Notes under the pieces: generated by a model
Databases searched by the model: none
What the model was told of the DNA's origin: nothing
What the model saw: only the letters and a program-made list of their open reading frames with translations
Origin: Elusimicrobiota bacterium
GTDB lineage: Bacteria; Elusimicrobiota; Elusimicrobia; UBA1565; UBA9628
DNA length: 64,000 bases
Assembly: GCA_016212795.1 (NCBI GenBank)
Contig: JACRDT010000020.1
Location: 1-64,000 of the forward strand
Direction: 5' to 3'
Translations under genes and position numbers: made by a program
Shown here: positions 1 through 8,980 of the stretch, piece by piece
Layout of the letters: every line of letters begins with the position of its first letter
Numbering within the stretch: position 1 is the stretch's first letter

Positions 1-183
1 ACTATGGCCGGACATAGTTGGCAGACACTGTCTCCGCGGCGCCGCCGACGGTCCTCGGCGAGGAAATGTGACCCCGCGAATCTGCCGGAGCGGATTCGCT
101 CGACTTTTACGACGTTCCAGGCCGGGCTTGCGGAATTGCTGTGAAGGCCGCTCGCGGGTGGACCGCCGGCCTCCTCATATCGT
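1..183. other. no gene recognised
   Basis: I see no convincing reading frame, RNA or promoter here. It precedes the first gene and may hold its regulatory region or the end of a gene cut by the window edge. Confidence 0.4.
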
Positions 184-918
184 ATGCTGGCGTCAGCCAT
201 GAAGCGCCAACTCCTGCTGGCCGGGGAGATCGAGCAGACCATCGGCAGGCTCCGCCTGCGCATCGGCGAGCGGTTCCCAGACTCCGGGCTGGCCCAGGTG
301 TGCCAGCGGCTGCACGAGATCTCCCAAGAAACCGACGACACCATCCGGTGGATCAAGCGCCCGCACCACCCCATCCGCGCCGTCACCGGCGCGGCCATCG
401 CCGCGCTGCTCGTCGTCCTGGGGCTGACCATCCGCCATTTTCGGCTGGAGCCCCGGAAGCTGGACCTCCCGACGTTCATCCAGATGACCGAGGCCGGGCT
501 CAACGAGCTGATCCTCATCGGCGCCGGCGTCGTGTTCATCGTGACGTTCGAGACCCGGCGCAAGCGGGCGCGCGTCATCCGGGCCATCAACACCATGCGC
601 AGCATGGCCCACGTGGTCGACGCCCACCAGCTGACCAAGGACCCGAGCGAGAACCCCAAGGCGAGCGTGCCCACCGACCACTCGCCCAAGCGCGTCCTGA
701 CCAGCTACGAGCTGATCCGCTACCTCGACTATTGCTCCGAGATGCTCTCCCTCATGAGCAAGGTGGGTTTCCTCTACGTGCAGGACTTCGACGACCCGGT
801 GGCCAGCGACGCGGTCAACGACCTCGAGAGCCTGACCAACGGCCTCTCCCGCAAGATCTGGCAGAAGATCATGATCCTCCACCAGCAGCAGCAAGCCGGG
901 GGCGGCGTCAGAAGTTGA
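184..918 (+). CDS. hypothetical two-TM membrane protein
   Basis: A 244-residue protein of unknown function. Residues about 66-83 and 110-122 are hydrophobic and probably cross the membrane; the rest is charged and helical, with a KRAR-type basic stretch right after the second segment. An N-terminal helical region of about 60 residues and a C-terminal region of about 110 residues would lie on the cytoplasmic side under the positive-inside rule. The ATG five codons downstream (position 199, MKRQLL) is an alternative start. Its 3' end overlaps the end of the convergent PorV-like gene by 11 bases. I recognise no family. Confidence 0.65.
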   Translation: MLASAMKRQLLLAGEIEQTIGRLRLRIGERFPDSGLAQVCQRLHEISQETDDTIRWIKRPHHPIRAVTGAAIAALLVVLGLTIRHFRLEPRKLDLPTFIQMTEAGLNELILIGAGVVFIVTFETRRKRARVIRAINTMRSMAHVVDAHQLTKDPSENPKASVPTDHSPKRVLTSYELIRYLDYCSEMLSLMSKVGFLYVQDFDDPVASDAVNDLESLTNGLSRKIWQKIMILHQQQQAGGGVRS

Positions 919-1903
919 CGGTGACGGAGACCTGGTGGGTCGGGCCCAGCGAGCCCAGGGGCACCAGCGCGTAGTCGAGGTGGTAGTCCTTGTAGACGGC
1001 GCCCAGGCCCATGGAGAGCCCGGTGACGCCGGCGACCTCGCCGACGGTCCTGGAGTTGAACCCGAGCCGGCCGGCGGCCTGCCATTGGCCGCGCACGCGG
1101 CGGCGGTACTCGGCGCCCAGGGCGAGGTAGGGGGCGGCCTCGCGGGGCACCACGCCTTCGGCGGCGCCGGTGAGCTCGTCGGTGAACAGGAAGGACGCCC
1201 CCGCCTTGGCCGCGAACGGCAGGGCCTCGCTCTCCTGGTCGAACTTGAGCGTGCCCCCGATGTTCTGGACGGCCGCCCCGAAGCGGAGCCTCTCGTCGAG
1301 GTAGAGCGGGGACTGGAGCCCGAGGTCGACGGCGCCGGTCTGGGCGCTCGAGGTGATGCGGGAATGCACGAGCTTGGCCGTGAGCCCGAAGGTGAAGCCC
1401 CGCAGCCACCTGAACTCGTCGACCGGCCTCTCCTCGTCGGGGTCGATGGCGACCTCGGTCCTCTCGCTGAGCCGGTACGCGTAGGAAAGGGAGAAGGCCA
1501 GGTCGTAGGGCCGGAACTTCCCCAGGTCGACGCCCGCGTCGTCGGTCTCCATGATCTCGCCCGCGGATAGGTAGTGGAGGGAGGCGCCCGCGGCGCCGAA
1601 GTCCCCGGGCAGCTTCTGGGCGTAGGAGAGGTAGTCGAACGACAGGGAGCCGAGGTACTGCGCGTGCATGAAGGTGGCGGAGCGTTTGCGGATCTCGGCC
1701 ATGCCGGCGGGGTTCCAATAGACGGCGCTGGCGTCGTCGGCCAGGGTGGTGAAGGCCTCGCCCATGGCCACGGCGCGCGCTCCCACCCCCAGCCTCAGGA
1801 AAGGCGCGCCGATGGAGGAGCGCGAGAATTGGGTCAGGTCCGAGGCCAGGGCCGCGGCCGGGAGCAGGCACAGCGCCAGCGCGGCCGAGGCGGGGCGCCT
1901 CAC
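908..1903 (-). CDS. PorV/PorQ-family outer-membrane beta-barrel protein
   Basis: A 331-residue protein with a signal peptide (hydrophobic AALALCLLPAAALAS) followed by the typical PorV/UPF0164 opening: FLRLGVGARAVAMGEAFT and DDASAVYWNPAGMA, then alternating amphipathic strands and a final strand ending in Phe (VSVTVNF), as expected of an outer-membrane barrel. In Bacteroidetes PorV is a type IX secretion shuttle; in other phyla such proteins are FadL-like barrels of unknown cargo. The start chosen is a GTG at 1903, which overlaps the TGA of the upstream FN3 gene in a GTGA junction and puts the signal peptide at the N-terminus; the longer open frame upstream is only the other gene's shadow. Translational coupling suggests barrel and FN3 protein act together, perhaps in export or surface anchoring (inference). 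Confidence 0.85.
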   Translation of the reverse strand: MRRPASAALALCLLPAAALASDLTQFSRSSIGAPFLRLGVGARAVAMGEAFTTLADDASAVYWNPAGMAEIRKRSATFMHAQYLGSLSFDYLSYAQKLPGDFGAAGASLHYLSAGEIMETDDAGVDLGKFRPYDLAFSLSYAYRLSERTEVAIDPDEERPVDEFRWLRGFTFGLTAKLVHSRITSSAQTGAVDLGLQSPLYLDERLRFGAAVQNIGGTLKFDQESEALPFAAKAGASFLFTDELTGAAEGVVPREAAPYLALGAEYRRRVRGQWQAAGRLGFNSRTVGEVAGVTGLSMGLGAVYKDYHLDYALVPLGSLGPTHQVSVTVNF

Positions 1904-4900
1904 CTTTCCACCGCCACCATGAAGGTCCTCTTGGCCCCGGCGCCCTCGATGAGGACGGCGTAGACGCCGCTCGCCGCGGGCTTGTCCGACCGGCCTTTCC
2001 CGTCCCACGAGGCCATCCCGGCGTTGTCGGCGCCCAGGTCGCGGATCTTCTGGCCCAGGTAGTTGTAGACCTTGAGCTTGGCGCCCGCCGGGAGGTTGAT
2101 GAAGGTCATGGCGGCCTGCCCCTGGTTGGGGCGCAGGGGGTTGGGGAACGCCCTGACCAGGGACAGGTCGTCTCTGGGGCTGGACTGGACCACCTGGAAC
2201 AGGGAGAAATGAGCGGTCCTGGCCGTGACCTTGTTCCCCACGGGGTCGGGCGTCGACACCAGGGGAACCCAGACGCGGCGCGGGGCGTCGTAGCGGGCGA
2301 TGATCAGCTTCTTCTCGTCGATGCCGCCCAGCTGCGACTCGGCGTAGCCGATGGAGACGGTGACGGGGCTCGACGGCTGGATCGCCGGGACCAGGGTGAT
2401 CTCGACGCCGGCCCCCAACCCGGGGGAATCCGGGGCCGAGGCGGGGAAGCTCGCCGGCACCTGCGCCAGGACCTGCACGGCTTCGCTGAAGGCGGCCGCG
2501 GGGATGTCGATGAGGATCTCCCCGCTGGGCGAATTGAGGACGATGGTCTGGGCCTCGCCGGCCGCCACGGCGTCGGTGGACGCGTTGGTCACGGTGGAGC
2601 CCAGGCTGGCGTAGGCCGACGGCACGCCGTTATTGTTGACGGCCCTCACGTCCACGTAGTAGGTCGTGGTCAGGGTGAGACCGCTGAACGAGGCGAAGGT
2701 GTTGAAGGTCGACGAGCTCTTGTTGCCCGGCCAGCCGTTGGTGGAGGGGGAGCCGGCCGAGGAGAGGATGGCCTCGTAGCGCACGCCCCGGCCGTTGTCG
2801 CTCGAGGTCCAGTTGGCCTGGACGCTCGAGACCGTGACCCCGCTGAAGGCCGCCGCGCCGGGCGCCGCGGCCAAGGTCGAGGTGGAGGGCAGGGCGGCGT
2901 AGGCCGAGGCTCCTCCCGCGAAGTTGACGGCCTGGACCTGCGTGAAATAGGTCGTGTTGGGGAGCAGCCCCGTGAAGGCCGCCGAGGTGGCGGCCGTGTT
3001 CGAGGTCTGCCTCACGGCGAACCCGGCGTCGGAACTGATGCGGACTAGGTAGCGCGTGCCGGCCGGGTTGGAGGCGTCGCCCCAGTTGGCCGTGAGGCCG
3101 CCTGCGGCCAGCGCGGTGGGCGCGGCCGAGGTGGGCGCGTTGGGGAGGGTGACCGTCGAGCCCAGGCTCGTGTAGGCGGTGGGGACGGCGTTGCTGTTGA
3201 CGGCGCGGACCTCGACGTAGTAGGTGGCGTTGACGGCCAGCCCGGCGTTGAAGAGCGCGTAGGTGTCGAAGGTGGACGAGCTCTTGTTGCCGGGGAGCCC
3301 GTTGGTGGAGGGTGAGGCGGCCGCGGACAGGATGGCTTCGTAGCTCGTGCCCGGGCCGTTGCTCGAGGTCCAGTTGGCCTGGACCGCCGAGGCGGTGACC
3401 CCGCTGAACGCCGCCGCGACGGGCGCGGCGGCCAAGGTCGAGGTGGAGGGAAGCGCGGTGAAGGCCGAGGCCCCGCCCAGGAAATTGACGGCCTGGACCT
3501 GCGCGTAATAGGTCGTGCCGGGATCGAGTCCCGTGAAGGCCGCCGAGGTGGCGGCCGTGTTCGAGGTCTGCCTCACGGCGAACCCGGCGTCGGAACTGAT
3601 GCGGACTAGGTAGCGCGTGCCGGCCGGGTTGGAGGCGTCGGTCCAGTTGGCCGTGAGCCCGCCGGCGGCGACCGCCGTGGGCGCGGCCGGGGTCGGCGCG
3701 TTGGGGAGGGTGACCGTCGAGCCCAGGCTCGCGTAGGCGGAGGGGACGCCGTTGTTGTTGACGGCGCGGACCTCGACGTAGTAGGTGGCGTTGACGGCCA
3801 GCCCGGCGTCGAAGAGCGCGTAGGTGTCGAGAGTCGACGAGCTCTTGTTGCCGGGGAGCCCGTTGGTCGAGGGGGAGGCGGCCGCGGACAGGATGGCCTC
3901 GTAGCGCGTGCCCGCGCCGTTGTCGCTCGAGGTCCAGTTGGCCCGGACGGCCGAGGCGGTGACCCCGCTGAACGCCGCCGCGCCCGGGGCCGCGGCCAAG
4001 GTCGAGGTGGAGGGCAGCGCGGTGAAAGTCGAAGGCGCCCCGGCGCGGCTGACGGACTGGACCTGGGCGTGGTAGGTCGTGTTGGGGAGGAGGCCTTGGA
4101 AGGTCGCCGAGGTGTTGGCCGTCTCCGAGGACCTGATCACGGGCGCATAGCCGGCGCTGAGGCTGAGCACCGCCAGGTAGGTCGTGCCGGACGGGTTGCC
4201 GTTGTCGCCCCAGTTGACCGTGAGTTGCGCGCTGTCCACGCCGGTCGGACCGGCCGAGGTTGGGGCGTTGGAGAGCGTGGCCGTCGAGCCCAGGCTGACG
4301 TAGGCGGTCGGGATGCCGTTGTTGTTGACGGCCCTCGTCTCCGCATAGTAGAGGACGTTGAGGCCCAGGCCCGCGTTGAACAGCGCGAACGCGTTGGAGG
4401 TGGAGGAGCTCTTGTTGCCGGCGAACCCGTTGGTGGAGGGCGCGGGACCCGTGGACAGGACGGCGTCGTAGCGCGTGCCGGGGCCGTTGCCGCTCGAGAG
4501 CCAGTTGGCCTGGAGGGCCGAGACCGTGATCCCGCTGAAGGCGTCGGCCGCGGGGAGCGCGGCGAGAGTCGAGGTGGCCTTGCCGGCGTTGAAGCCGACG
4601 TACCCGCCGTCATCCTCGGTGGAGTTCTTGACCTGGAACCAATAGGTGGTGTTGCCCGACAGGTTCCCGTAGTAGGTCGTCGACTGCCCCAGGGTCCCGG
4701 TGCCGGAGGAGAGGGTGTTCTGGAAGTTGGTGGAGCTCAGGACGAGCGTGGGGGTGGAGACCGAGGCGATGGTCCAGCGCAGGGTCAGGGAGTCGGCCGT
4801 CACGGCGGCGACGGTCGTGCCGCTGACGTCGCTGGCGCGGCCGGCAGCGGGCAGGAGCGGGAGGGCGAGCAGGGGCAGGGTCGCGAAGAGGACCCATCGG

Positions 4901-4950
4901 AGGCTTGGCGTTCTGCCGCCCATCACGCGGGTAATGATAGCATAATGCAA
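1900..4950 (-). CDS. secreted protein with about eight fibronectin-III-like repeats and a FlgD/sorting-like C-terminus
   Basis: A 1016-residue surface protein. After a signal peptide (about residues 17-38) come about eight modules of about 93 residues with the NW/TANW and TYY(V/A)xVxAVN signatures of fibronectin type III folds, alternating between two types (FSGVTxSxVxANW and PTxxAAGGLTANW). About residues 790-920 form a beta-rich region before a C-terminal module beginning VRAFPNPLRP and ending in SGVYAVLIEG, the shape of FlgD Ig-like or type IX C-terminal sorting domains. The start may be 4923 (MGGRTPSL) instead of 4950, since a TATCAT -10-like box lies between them. It is coupled to the downstream PorV-like gene. 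Probably an adhesive or structural exoprotein; ligand unknown. Confidence 0.85.
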   Translation of the reverse strand: MHYAIITRVMGGRTPSLRWVLFATLPLLALPLLPAAGRASDVSGTTVAAVTADSLTLRWTIASVSTPTLVLSSTNFQNTLSSGTGTLGQSTTYYGNLSGNTTYWFQVKNSTEDDGGYVGFNAGKATSTLAALPAADAFSGITVSALQANWLSSGNGPGTRYDAVLSTGPAPSTNGFAGNKSSSTSNAFALFNAGLGLNVLYYAETRAVNNNGIPTAYVSLGSTATLSNAPTSAGPTGVDSAQLTVNWGDNGNPSGTTYLAVLSLSAGYAPVIRSSETANTSATFQGLLPNTTYHAQVQSVSRAGAPSTFTALPSTSTLAAAPGAAAFSGVTASAVRANWTSSDNGAGTRYEAILSAAASPSTNGLPGNKSSSTLDTYALFDAGLAVNATYYVEVRAVNNNGVPSAYASLGSTVTLPNAPTPAAPTAVAAGGLTANWTDASNPAGTRYLVRISSDAGFAVRQTSNTAATSAAFTGLDPGTTYYAQVQAVNFLGGASAFTALPSTSTLAAAPVAAAFSGVTASAVQANWTSSNGPGTSYEAILSAAASPSTNGLPGNKSSSTFDTYALFNAGLAVNATYYVEVRAVNSNAVPTAYTSLGSTVTLPNAPTSAAPTALAAGGLTANWGDASNPAGTRYLVRISSDAGFAVRQTSNTAATSAAFTGLLPNTTYFTQVQAVNFAGGASAYAALPSTSTLAAAPGAAAFSGVTVSSVQANWTSSDNGRGVRYEAILSSAGSPSTNGWPGNKSSSTFNTFASFSGLTLTTTYYVDVRAVNNNGVPSAYASLGSTVTNASTDAVAAGEAQTIVLNSPSGEILIDIPAAAFSEAVQVLAQVPASFPASAPDSPGLGAGVEITLVPAIQPSSPVTVSIGYAESQLGGIDEKKLIIARYDAPRRVWVPLVSTPDPVGNKVTARTAHFSLFQVVQSSPRDDLSLVRAFPNPLRPNQGQAAMTFINLPAGAKLKVYNYLGQKIRDLGADNAGMASWDGKGRSDKPAASGVYAVLIEGAGAKRTFMVAVER
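2630..4560. repeat. near-identical internal repeats of about 561 bp in the FN3 gene
   Basis: The coding sequence for paired FN3 modules is repeated with little change. For example, the block around 2977-3078 recurs at 3538-3639 almost base for base, an offset of 561 bp (187 codons, two modules). A more diverged copy of the alternate module lies upstream and downstream. This indicates recent duplication or ongoing homogenisation and a potential for copy-number change. Confidence 0.8.
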
Positions 4951-5004
4951 TTTTCAGCCCTTCCCGTGGGGGGACGGCCCGATTAAACGGCATCGGCCCC
5001 CTCG

Positions 5005-5035
5005 CTACTCACCTCCCCGCGGGGGAGGCGAGTAG
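5005..5035. other. strong hairpin in the intergenic region of divergent genes
   Basis: CTACTC at 5005-5010 pairs with GAGTAG at 5030-5035, and CCTCCCC with GGGGAGG inside, giving a stem of about 13 pairs with one mismatch. It lies upstream of both divergent genes, so it is not an ordinary terminator; it could be a palindromic repeat or a protein-binding site. Confidence 0.6.
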
Positions 5036-5073
5036 TTCCCCGAATTTGATAAGATGGGGCCGAGGAGCTTTCC

Positions 5074-6690
5074 ATGAACACCTTCGACACGCCCGTCGTC
5101 CAATCCAAGGTCGACCGGGAGAGCGCCGAGTTCAAGGAGAACGCCCGCCATCACGCCGGGCTCATCGAGGACCTGAGGGCGAGGCTCGGCAAGGTCCGCG
5201 CCGGGGGCAGCGCCAAGGCCCTGGAGCTGCACCGCAAGCGCGGCAAGGTGTTCGTCCGGGAGCGCATCGAGCGCCTCAAGGACCCCGGGTCGTTCTTCCT
5301 GGAGCTCTCGCCCCTGGCCGCGTGCGGCATGTACGACGACGAGGTCCCCGCCGCCGGGCTGGTCACGGGCCTGGGGCTCGTCAGCGGGAGGCTCTGCGTC
5401 ATCGTCGCCAACGACGCGACCGTCAAGGGCGGCACCTACTACCCGGAGACCATCCGCAAGCACCTGCGGGCGCAGGAGATCGCCATCGAGAACCGCCTCC
5501 CCTGCCTCTACCTGGTGGATTCGGGCGGCGTGTTCCTGCCCAAGCAGGCCGAGGTCTTCCCGGACAAGGAGCACTTCGGCCGCATCTTCTACAACCAGGC
5601 CGTGATGTCGTCGATGAACATCCCCCAGGTGTCGGTCGTCATGGGCATGTGCACGGCCGGCGGGGCCTACGTCCCGGCCATGTCCGACGAGTGCGTGATC
5701 GTGCGCGGGACCGGCACCATCTACCTGGGCGGGCCGCCCCTGGTGAAGGCCGCGACCGGCGAGGAGTCCTCCGAGGAGGAGCTGGGCGGCGGCGACATGC
5801 ACAGCCGCATCTCCGGGGTCACCGACCACCTGGCCAAGGACGACGACGACGCCCTGTCCATCTGCCGGTCCATCGTCGAGAACCTCAACGCCCCGGCGTT
5901 CGCGCGGCCCGCGGGCTTCGACGAGCCGGCCTACCCCGCCTCGGACCTCTACGGGATCGTGCACCGGGACCTGCGCCGGCCGGGGGACGTGACCGAGGTG
6001 ATCGCGAGGCTCGTGGACGGGAGCCGCTTCCACCCGTTCAAGGCTTTCTACGGCCGGACCCTCACCTGCGGGTTCGCCAGGATCATGGGCCATCAGGTCG
6101 GCATCGTGGCCAACTGCGGCGTGCTGTTCTCTGACTCGGCGCTCAAGGGCGCCCACTTCGTCGAGCTGTGCTCCCAGCGCGGCATCCCCCTGCTGTTCCT
6201 GCAGAACATCACGGGATTCATGGTGGGCCGGGAGTTCGAGGAGGGGGGGATCATCAAGCACGGCGCCAAGATGGTCCAGGCCGTCTCCACGGCGTGCGTG
6301 CCCAAGTTCACCGTGCTCATCGGCTCGTCGAACGGGGCCGGCAACTACGCCATGTGCGGCCGGGCCTACGGGGCGAGGTTCCTGTTCTCCTGGCCCAACT
6401 CGAGGATCAGCGTCATGGGCCCGGAGCAGGCCGCCCAGGTCATGACCATCATCAAGCGCGAGCAGCTCAAGCGCCAGGGCAGGGAGCTCTCGGCCGAGGA
6501 GGAGGAGGCGATCGCGGCGCCCGTCCGGTCCCTCTACGAGGCGGAAGGGCACCCCTATTTCGCGACGGCGCGGCTCTGGGACGACGGCATCATCGAGCCC
6601 GCCGAGACCCGCAAGATCCTGGGGCTCTGCCTCCAGGCCGCCGCCCAGGCCCCGGCGGGCAAGCCGTCCTTCCCGGTGTTCCGGATGTGA
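5074..6690 (+). CDS. mccB: acyl-CoA carboxylase carboxyltransferase, 3-methylcrotonyl-CoA carboxylase beta type
   Basis: A 538-residue carboxyltransferase subunit that moves CO2 from carboxybiotin to an acyl-CoA. The sequence follows the methylcrotonyl-CoA carboxylase beta pattern: [45 protein letters not shown] and [16 protein letters not shown] (acyl-CoA oxyanion region), then the second crotonase-like half with NITGFMVG and [16 protein letters not shown]. Length is normal for the family. MccB works in leucine degradation with a biotin carboxylase/BCCP alpha subunit, but none is encoded in this window, so the partner must be elsewhere. A GGAG ribosome site lies just upstream of the ATG. The stop overlaps the next gene's ATG by one base (TGATG), so the two are probably cotranscribed. 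Geranyl-CoA or another branched substrate is possible. Confidence 0.9.
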   Translation: MNTFDTPVVQSKVDRESAEFKENARHHAGLIEDLRARLGKVRAGGSAKALELHRKRGKVFVRERIERLKDPGSFFLELSPLAACGMYDDEVPAAGLVTGLGLVSGRLCVIVANDATVKGGTYYPETIRKHLRAQEIAIENRLPCLYLVDSGGVFLPKQAEVFPDKEHFGRIFYNQAVMSSMNIPQVSVVMGMCTAGGAYVPAMSDECVIVRGTGTIYLGGPPLVKAATGEESSEEELGGGDMHSRISGVTDHLAKDDDDALSICRSIVENLNAPAFARPAGFDEPAYPASDLYGIVHRDLRRPGDVTEVIARLVDGSRFHPFKAFYGRTLTCGFARIMGHQVGIVANCGVLFSDSALKGAHFVELCSQRGIPLLFLQNITGFMVGREFEEGGIIKHGAKMVQAVSTACVPKFTVLIGSSNGAGNYAMCGRAYGARFLFSWPNSRISVMGPEQAAQVMTIIKREQLKRQGRELSAEEEEAIAAPVRSLYEAEGHPYFATARLWDDGIIEPAETRKILGLCLQAAAQAPAGKPSFPVFRM

Positions 6691-7310
6691 TGGCCCGCCT
6701 GCTCGCCGTCGCGGTCCTGGCGTCGGCCGGCGGAAGGTCGGAGGCCGCGCCGCCGGCCGCCCCGAAGCTCCTCAAGATCCCGATGGTCCGGCAGGCGTCC
6801 GACTACACGTGCGGCGTGGCGGCGCTCCAGGCCGTGCTGGGCTACTTCGGCGAGGACCTCGGCGAGGGCGAGCTGTCGCGGGAGCTGAGCCCGTCCCCCG
6901 AGGAGGGCACGGACTACCGGGCCATCGCGAAGGCCGCCGCGGCGCACGGCCTCCGGTGCGAGGTGAAGAAGGACGCCGCGCTGGGGGACCTCAAAGCCGC
7001 GCTGGACGCGGGCTCGCCCGTCATCGTGTCCTTCCAGGCCTGGGCCGAAGGCCCAGGGGCGGGCGGCCCCGCCGACTACGCCGCAGACTGGAAGGACGGC
7101 CACTACGCGGTCGCCATCGGGTACGACCGGCGCAACGTCTACTTCATGGACCCCTCGGTCCTGGGGCGCTACGGCTTCATCGCGATCCCCGAGTTCCTCG
7201 CCAGGTGGCACGACGAGGAGGCGGGGGGCGTGCGCATCGAGCATCTCATGCTGGCCTTCTCCAAGGGCGGCCCGAGGCCGGCCGCGAAGGCGTTCATCCC
7301 GATACGGTAG
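6690..7310 (+). CDS. secreted C39-like papain-fold peptidase
   Basis: A 206-residue protein with a short N-terminal signal (LLAVAVLASAGG) and the peptidase C39-like arrangement: VRQASDYTCGVAALQAVLGYFG carries the catalytic Cys, KDGHYAVAIGYD the His, and MDPS the Asp-containing strand. C39-like domains alone, without an ABC transporter, usually cleave peptides or act as hydrolases in the periplasm. The start was chosen because its ATG overlaps the preceding stop (TGATG) and gives the signal peptide directly; the open frame extending upstream is not supported. The link to the acyl-CoA carboxylase gene is positional only. Confidence 0.8.
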   Translation: MARLLAVAVLASAGGRSEAAPPAAPKLLKIPMVRQASDYTCGVAALQAVLGYFGEDLGEGELSRELSPSPEEGTDYRAIAKAAAAHGLRCEVKKDAALGDLKAALDAGSPVIVSFQAWAEGPGAGGPADYAADWKDGHYAVAIGYDRRNVYFMDPSVLGRYGFIAIPEFLARWHDEEAGGVRIEHLMLAFSKGGPRPAAKAFIPIR

Positions 7311-7316
7311 GAGCCT

Positions 7317-8051
7317 ATGCCCAGCTCGAAATTCATCCTGGTCGTCGACGACGACGTGACGCTGGCCCAGGTGGTCGTGGAGTACCTGGAGTCCAAGGGC
7401 TACAAGGCGACGTGGACCACCGACGCCTGGCAGACGGTCATCCAGGCCGAGGCCCTGCGGCCCAAGCTCATCATCTGCGACATCCGCCTGCCGGTCTGGG
7501 GGACCGGGGTGGACGCCTACCGCAACTTCCGCAAGAACAGGTTCCTCAAGAGCGTCCCGGTCATCTTCATCACGGGCCTCAACGCCCAGGAAGCCAGGCC
7601 GCTGGTCCCCATCGAGGACCCCCTGGTGCGCCTCCTCTACAAGCCCCTGGACATGGGGCAGCTGGAGAAGGCCATCGACGAGTTCCTCGGGGAGAAGAGG
7701 CCCGCGCCGGCCGCGTCCGCGCCGGGAGGGCGGAGCGCCGGCGGGCCCATCGTGCCCCTCGACCTCGACGCGGACCTGGAGCCGGTCTACCGCCTGGAGC
7801 TGGCGCTGGGCAACGTCCTCGAGCGCGTCGACAACGACGACCCGGCCTGCGGGCGCGCGAAGACCTACGTCTTCCGCTCGCCCCTCCATTTCAACGAGAT
7901 CCGAGGGCAGCTCAAGCTCCCGGACACCCTGCGCCTGCTGGAGGCCGTGCCGGAGTTCCCGTTCTCGGGGCTGCTCTCCTCCAAGAGCCTGCAGCTGGTC
8001 ATGGGGCCGTGCCAGGAGCGGCCCTCGGACCAGGGGAAGGGGGCCCGGTGA
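7317..8051 (+). CDS. response-regulator receiver protein with uncharacterised C-terminal region
   Basis: A 244-residue protein. Residues 5-125 are a CheY-like receiver: acidic pocket DDD at 11-13, phospho-acceptor Asp55 in ICDIRLP, the switch region FITG and the conserved Lys in YKPLD. A proline/alanine linker about 130-148 leads to a C-terminal part of about 95 residues that is not a known DNA-binding output by eye. No histidine kinase is nearby. The stop overlaps the GTG of the next gene (GTGA), suggesting coexpression with the envelope protein that follows. Confidence 0.85.
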   Translation: MPSSKFILVVDDDVTLAQVVVEYLESKGYKATWTTDAWQTVIQAEALRPKLIICDIRLPVWGTGVDAYRNFRKNRFLKSVPVIFITGLNAQEARPLVPIEDPLVRLLYKPLDMGQLEKAIDEFLGEKRPAPAASAPGGRSAGGPIVPLDLDADLEPVYRLELALGNVLERVDNDDPACGRAKTYVFRSPLHFNEIRGQLKLPDTLRLLEAVPEFPFSGLLSSKSLQLVMGPCQERPSDQGKGAR

Positions 8052-8893
8052 GCGGCACGCCCGCGCGAGCGGCCCTCGCGCCAGGAACGTCGGGCGCGTG
8101 CAGGCCGCTTTCCCGTTCAGGTCGAGGCGGCACGCCCGCGCCAGGAACGTCGGGCGCGTGCAGGGCGTTCGTCCTCCTGTGCGCCGCCGCCTGGCTCCTG
8201 TGCTCGCCTTCGGGGTCGTCCGCGCAGTCGCGAAGGCCTTTCTGGACCGAGAGGGAATCCTACGTCGAGGACAACTGGCTCTACGCGGTGGGGGTCGCCC
8301 AGGCTTCCGGGCGGGACAAGGGGCGCGTCGAGGCGCTGGAGAGCGGCCGGCAAGCCATCGGGGACTTCGTGCAGCTCACCGGCCTGGGCAGGATCAAGGT
8401 CGAGACGCTCAGGGAATACGTGGAGGACAGGGGCGACGCCGGCGTGGACGTCTATGTCCTCCTGAGGACCGCCTACGCCCCGCTGATGCGCTTCAAGAGG
8501 TCCCAGGACGCCGACGCCCTGCGCCGGCTGGCGGAGTTCCAGAAACAGCAGGAGAGCACGCTCAAGGCGATGAAGGAGCAGAAGGAGAAGGCCGACAAGA
8601 CCCGCGCCGACGCGGCCGGGCTCCAACTGGAGCTGGCCGCGCTGCTCAGGGACATCGACAAGGTCTCGCAGGGCGCCGTCGAGAACGTGCGCCTGGGGAT
8701 GACCGAGGTCGAGGTGTCCCGCCTGGTCGGGCCCGCGGTCCTGCGGGAGAAATGCGGGACCGACTCGGCCCTGAACTACCGGAAGTCCTGGATCCTCTTC
8801 AAGAGCGGCGTGGCGGCCTGCCGGGTCCCGACCGACCAGTACAACAGCCCCTGCATGGCCTGCAGCTCCTGGGGCGCGGCCCCCCTGCGCTGA
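8048..8893 (+). CDS. secreted LPP20/BamE-like envelope protein
   Basis: A 281-residue protein. The GTG at 8048 overlaps the previous stop. The first about 40 residues are encoded by palindromic repeat DNA and precede a hydrophobic signal (AFVLLCAAAWLLCSPSG). Then comes a domain resembling LPP20-type proteins (NWLYAVGVAQASGRDKGRVEAL), a coiled coil rich in Lys/Glu (about 155-195), and a BamE/SmpA-like end (VRLGMTEVEVSRLVGPA) with several Cys residues near the C-terminus. The long, repeat-encoded n-region before the signal peptide is odd and may reflect repeat insertion at the gene start; no better in-frame start exists downstream. Probably periplasmic or outer-membrane associated; function unknown. 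Confidence 0.7.
   Translation: MSGTPARAALAPGTSGACRPLSRSGRGGTPAPGTSGACRAFVLLCAAAWLLCSPSGSSAQSRRPFWTERESYVEDNWLYAVGVAQASGRDKGRVEALESGRQAIGDFVQLTGLGRIKVETLREYVEDRGDAGVDVYVLLRTAYAPLMRFKRSQDADALRRLAEFQKQQESTLKAMKEQKEKADKTRADAAGLQLELAALLRDIDKVSQGAVENVRLGMTEVEVSRLVGPAVLREKCGTDSALNYRKSWILFKSGVAACRVPTDQYNSPCMACSSWGAAPLR
8052..8163. repeat. palindromic repeat family A, two imperfect tandem copies
   Basis: GCGGCACGCCCGCGC...CCAGGAACGTCGGGCGCGTGCAGG occurs twice (8052-8103 and 8127-8163), separated by the GCCGCTTTCCCGTTCAGGTCGA segment that also belongs to the element. The same unit recurs at 8910-8974 and 41004-41066. Here it encodes the N-terminus of the envelope protein. Confidence 0.75.
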
Positions 8894-8909
8894 CCCCTTG
8901 GGTACCGAC

Positions 8910-8974
8910 AGGCCGCTTTCCCGTTCAGGTCGAAGCGGCACGCCCGCGCCAGGAACATCGGGCGCGGGCAGGGG
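8910..8974. repeat. palindromic repeat family A, complete copy with two hairpins
   Basis: First stem GCCGCTT (8912-8918) pairs with AAGCGGC (8933-8939). Second stem GCCCGCGCC (8942-8950) pairs with the GGGCGCGGGC arm (8960-8969). It ends in CAGGGG, which sits at ribosome-binding distance from the ATG at 8981. It fills the gap between two genes. Confidence 0.8.
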
Positions 8975-8980
8975 ATGCCC

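Noticed and set aside
774..1871. Long Arg/Pro/Ala-rich open frames overlapping real genes, here and across the window
   Set aside because: High GC makes long chance frames; these have skewed composition, no domains, and overlap better-supported genes.
2630..4560. Mobile element or CRISPR-like array
   Set aside because: The repeats are in frame and encode FN3 modules; there is no spacer structure or transposase.
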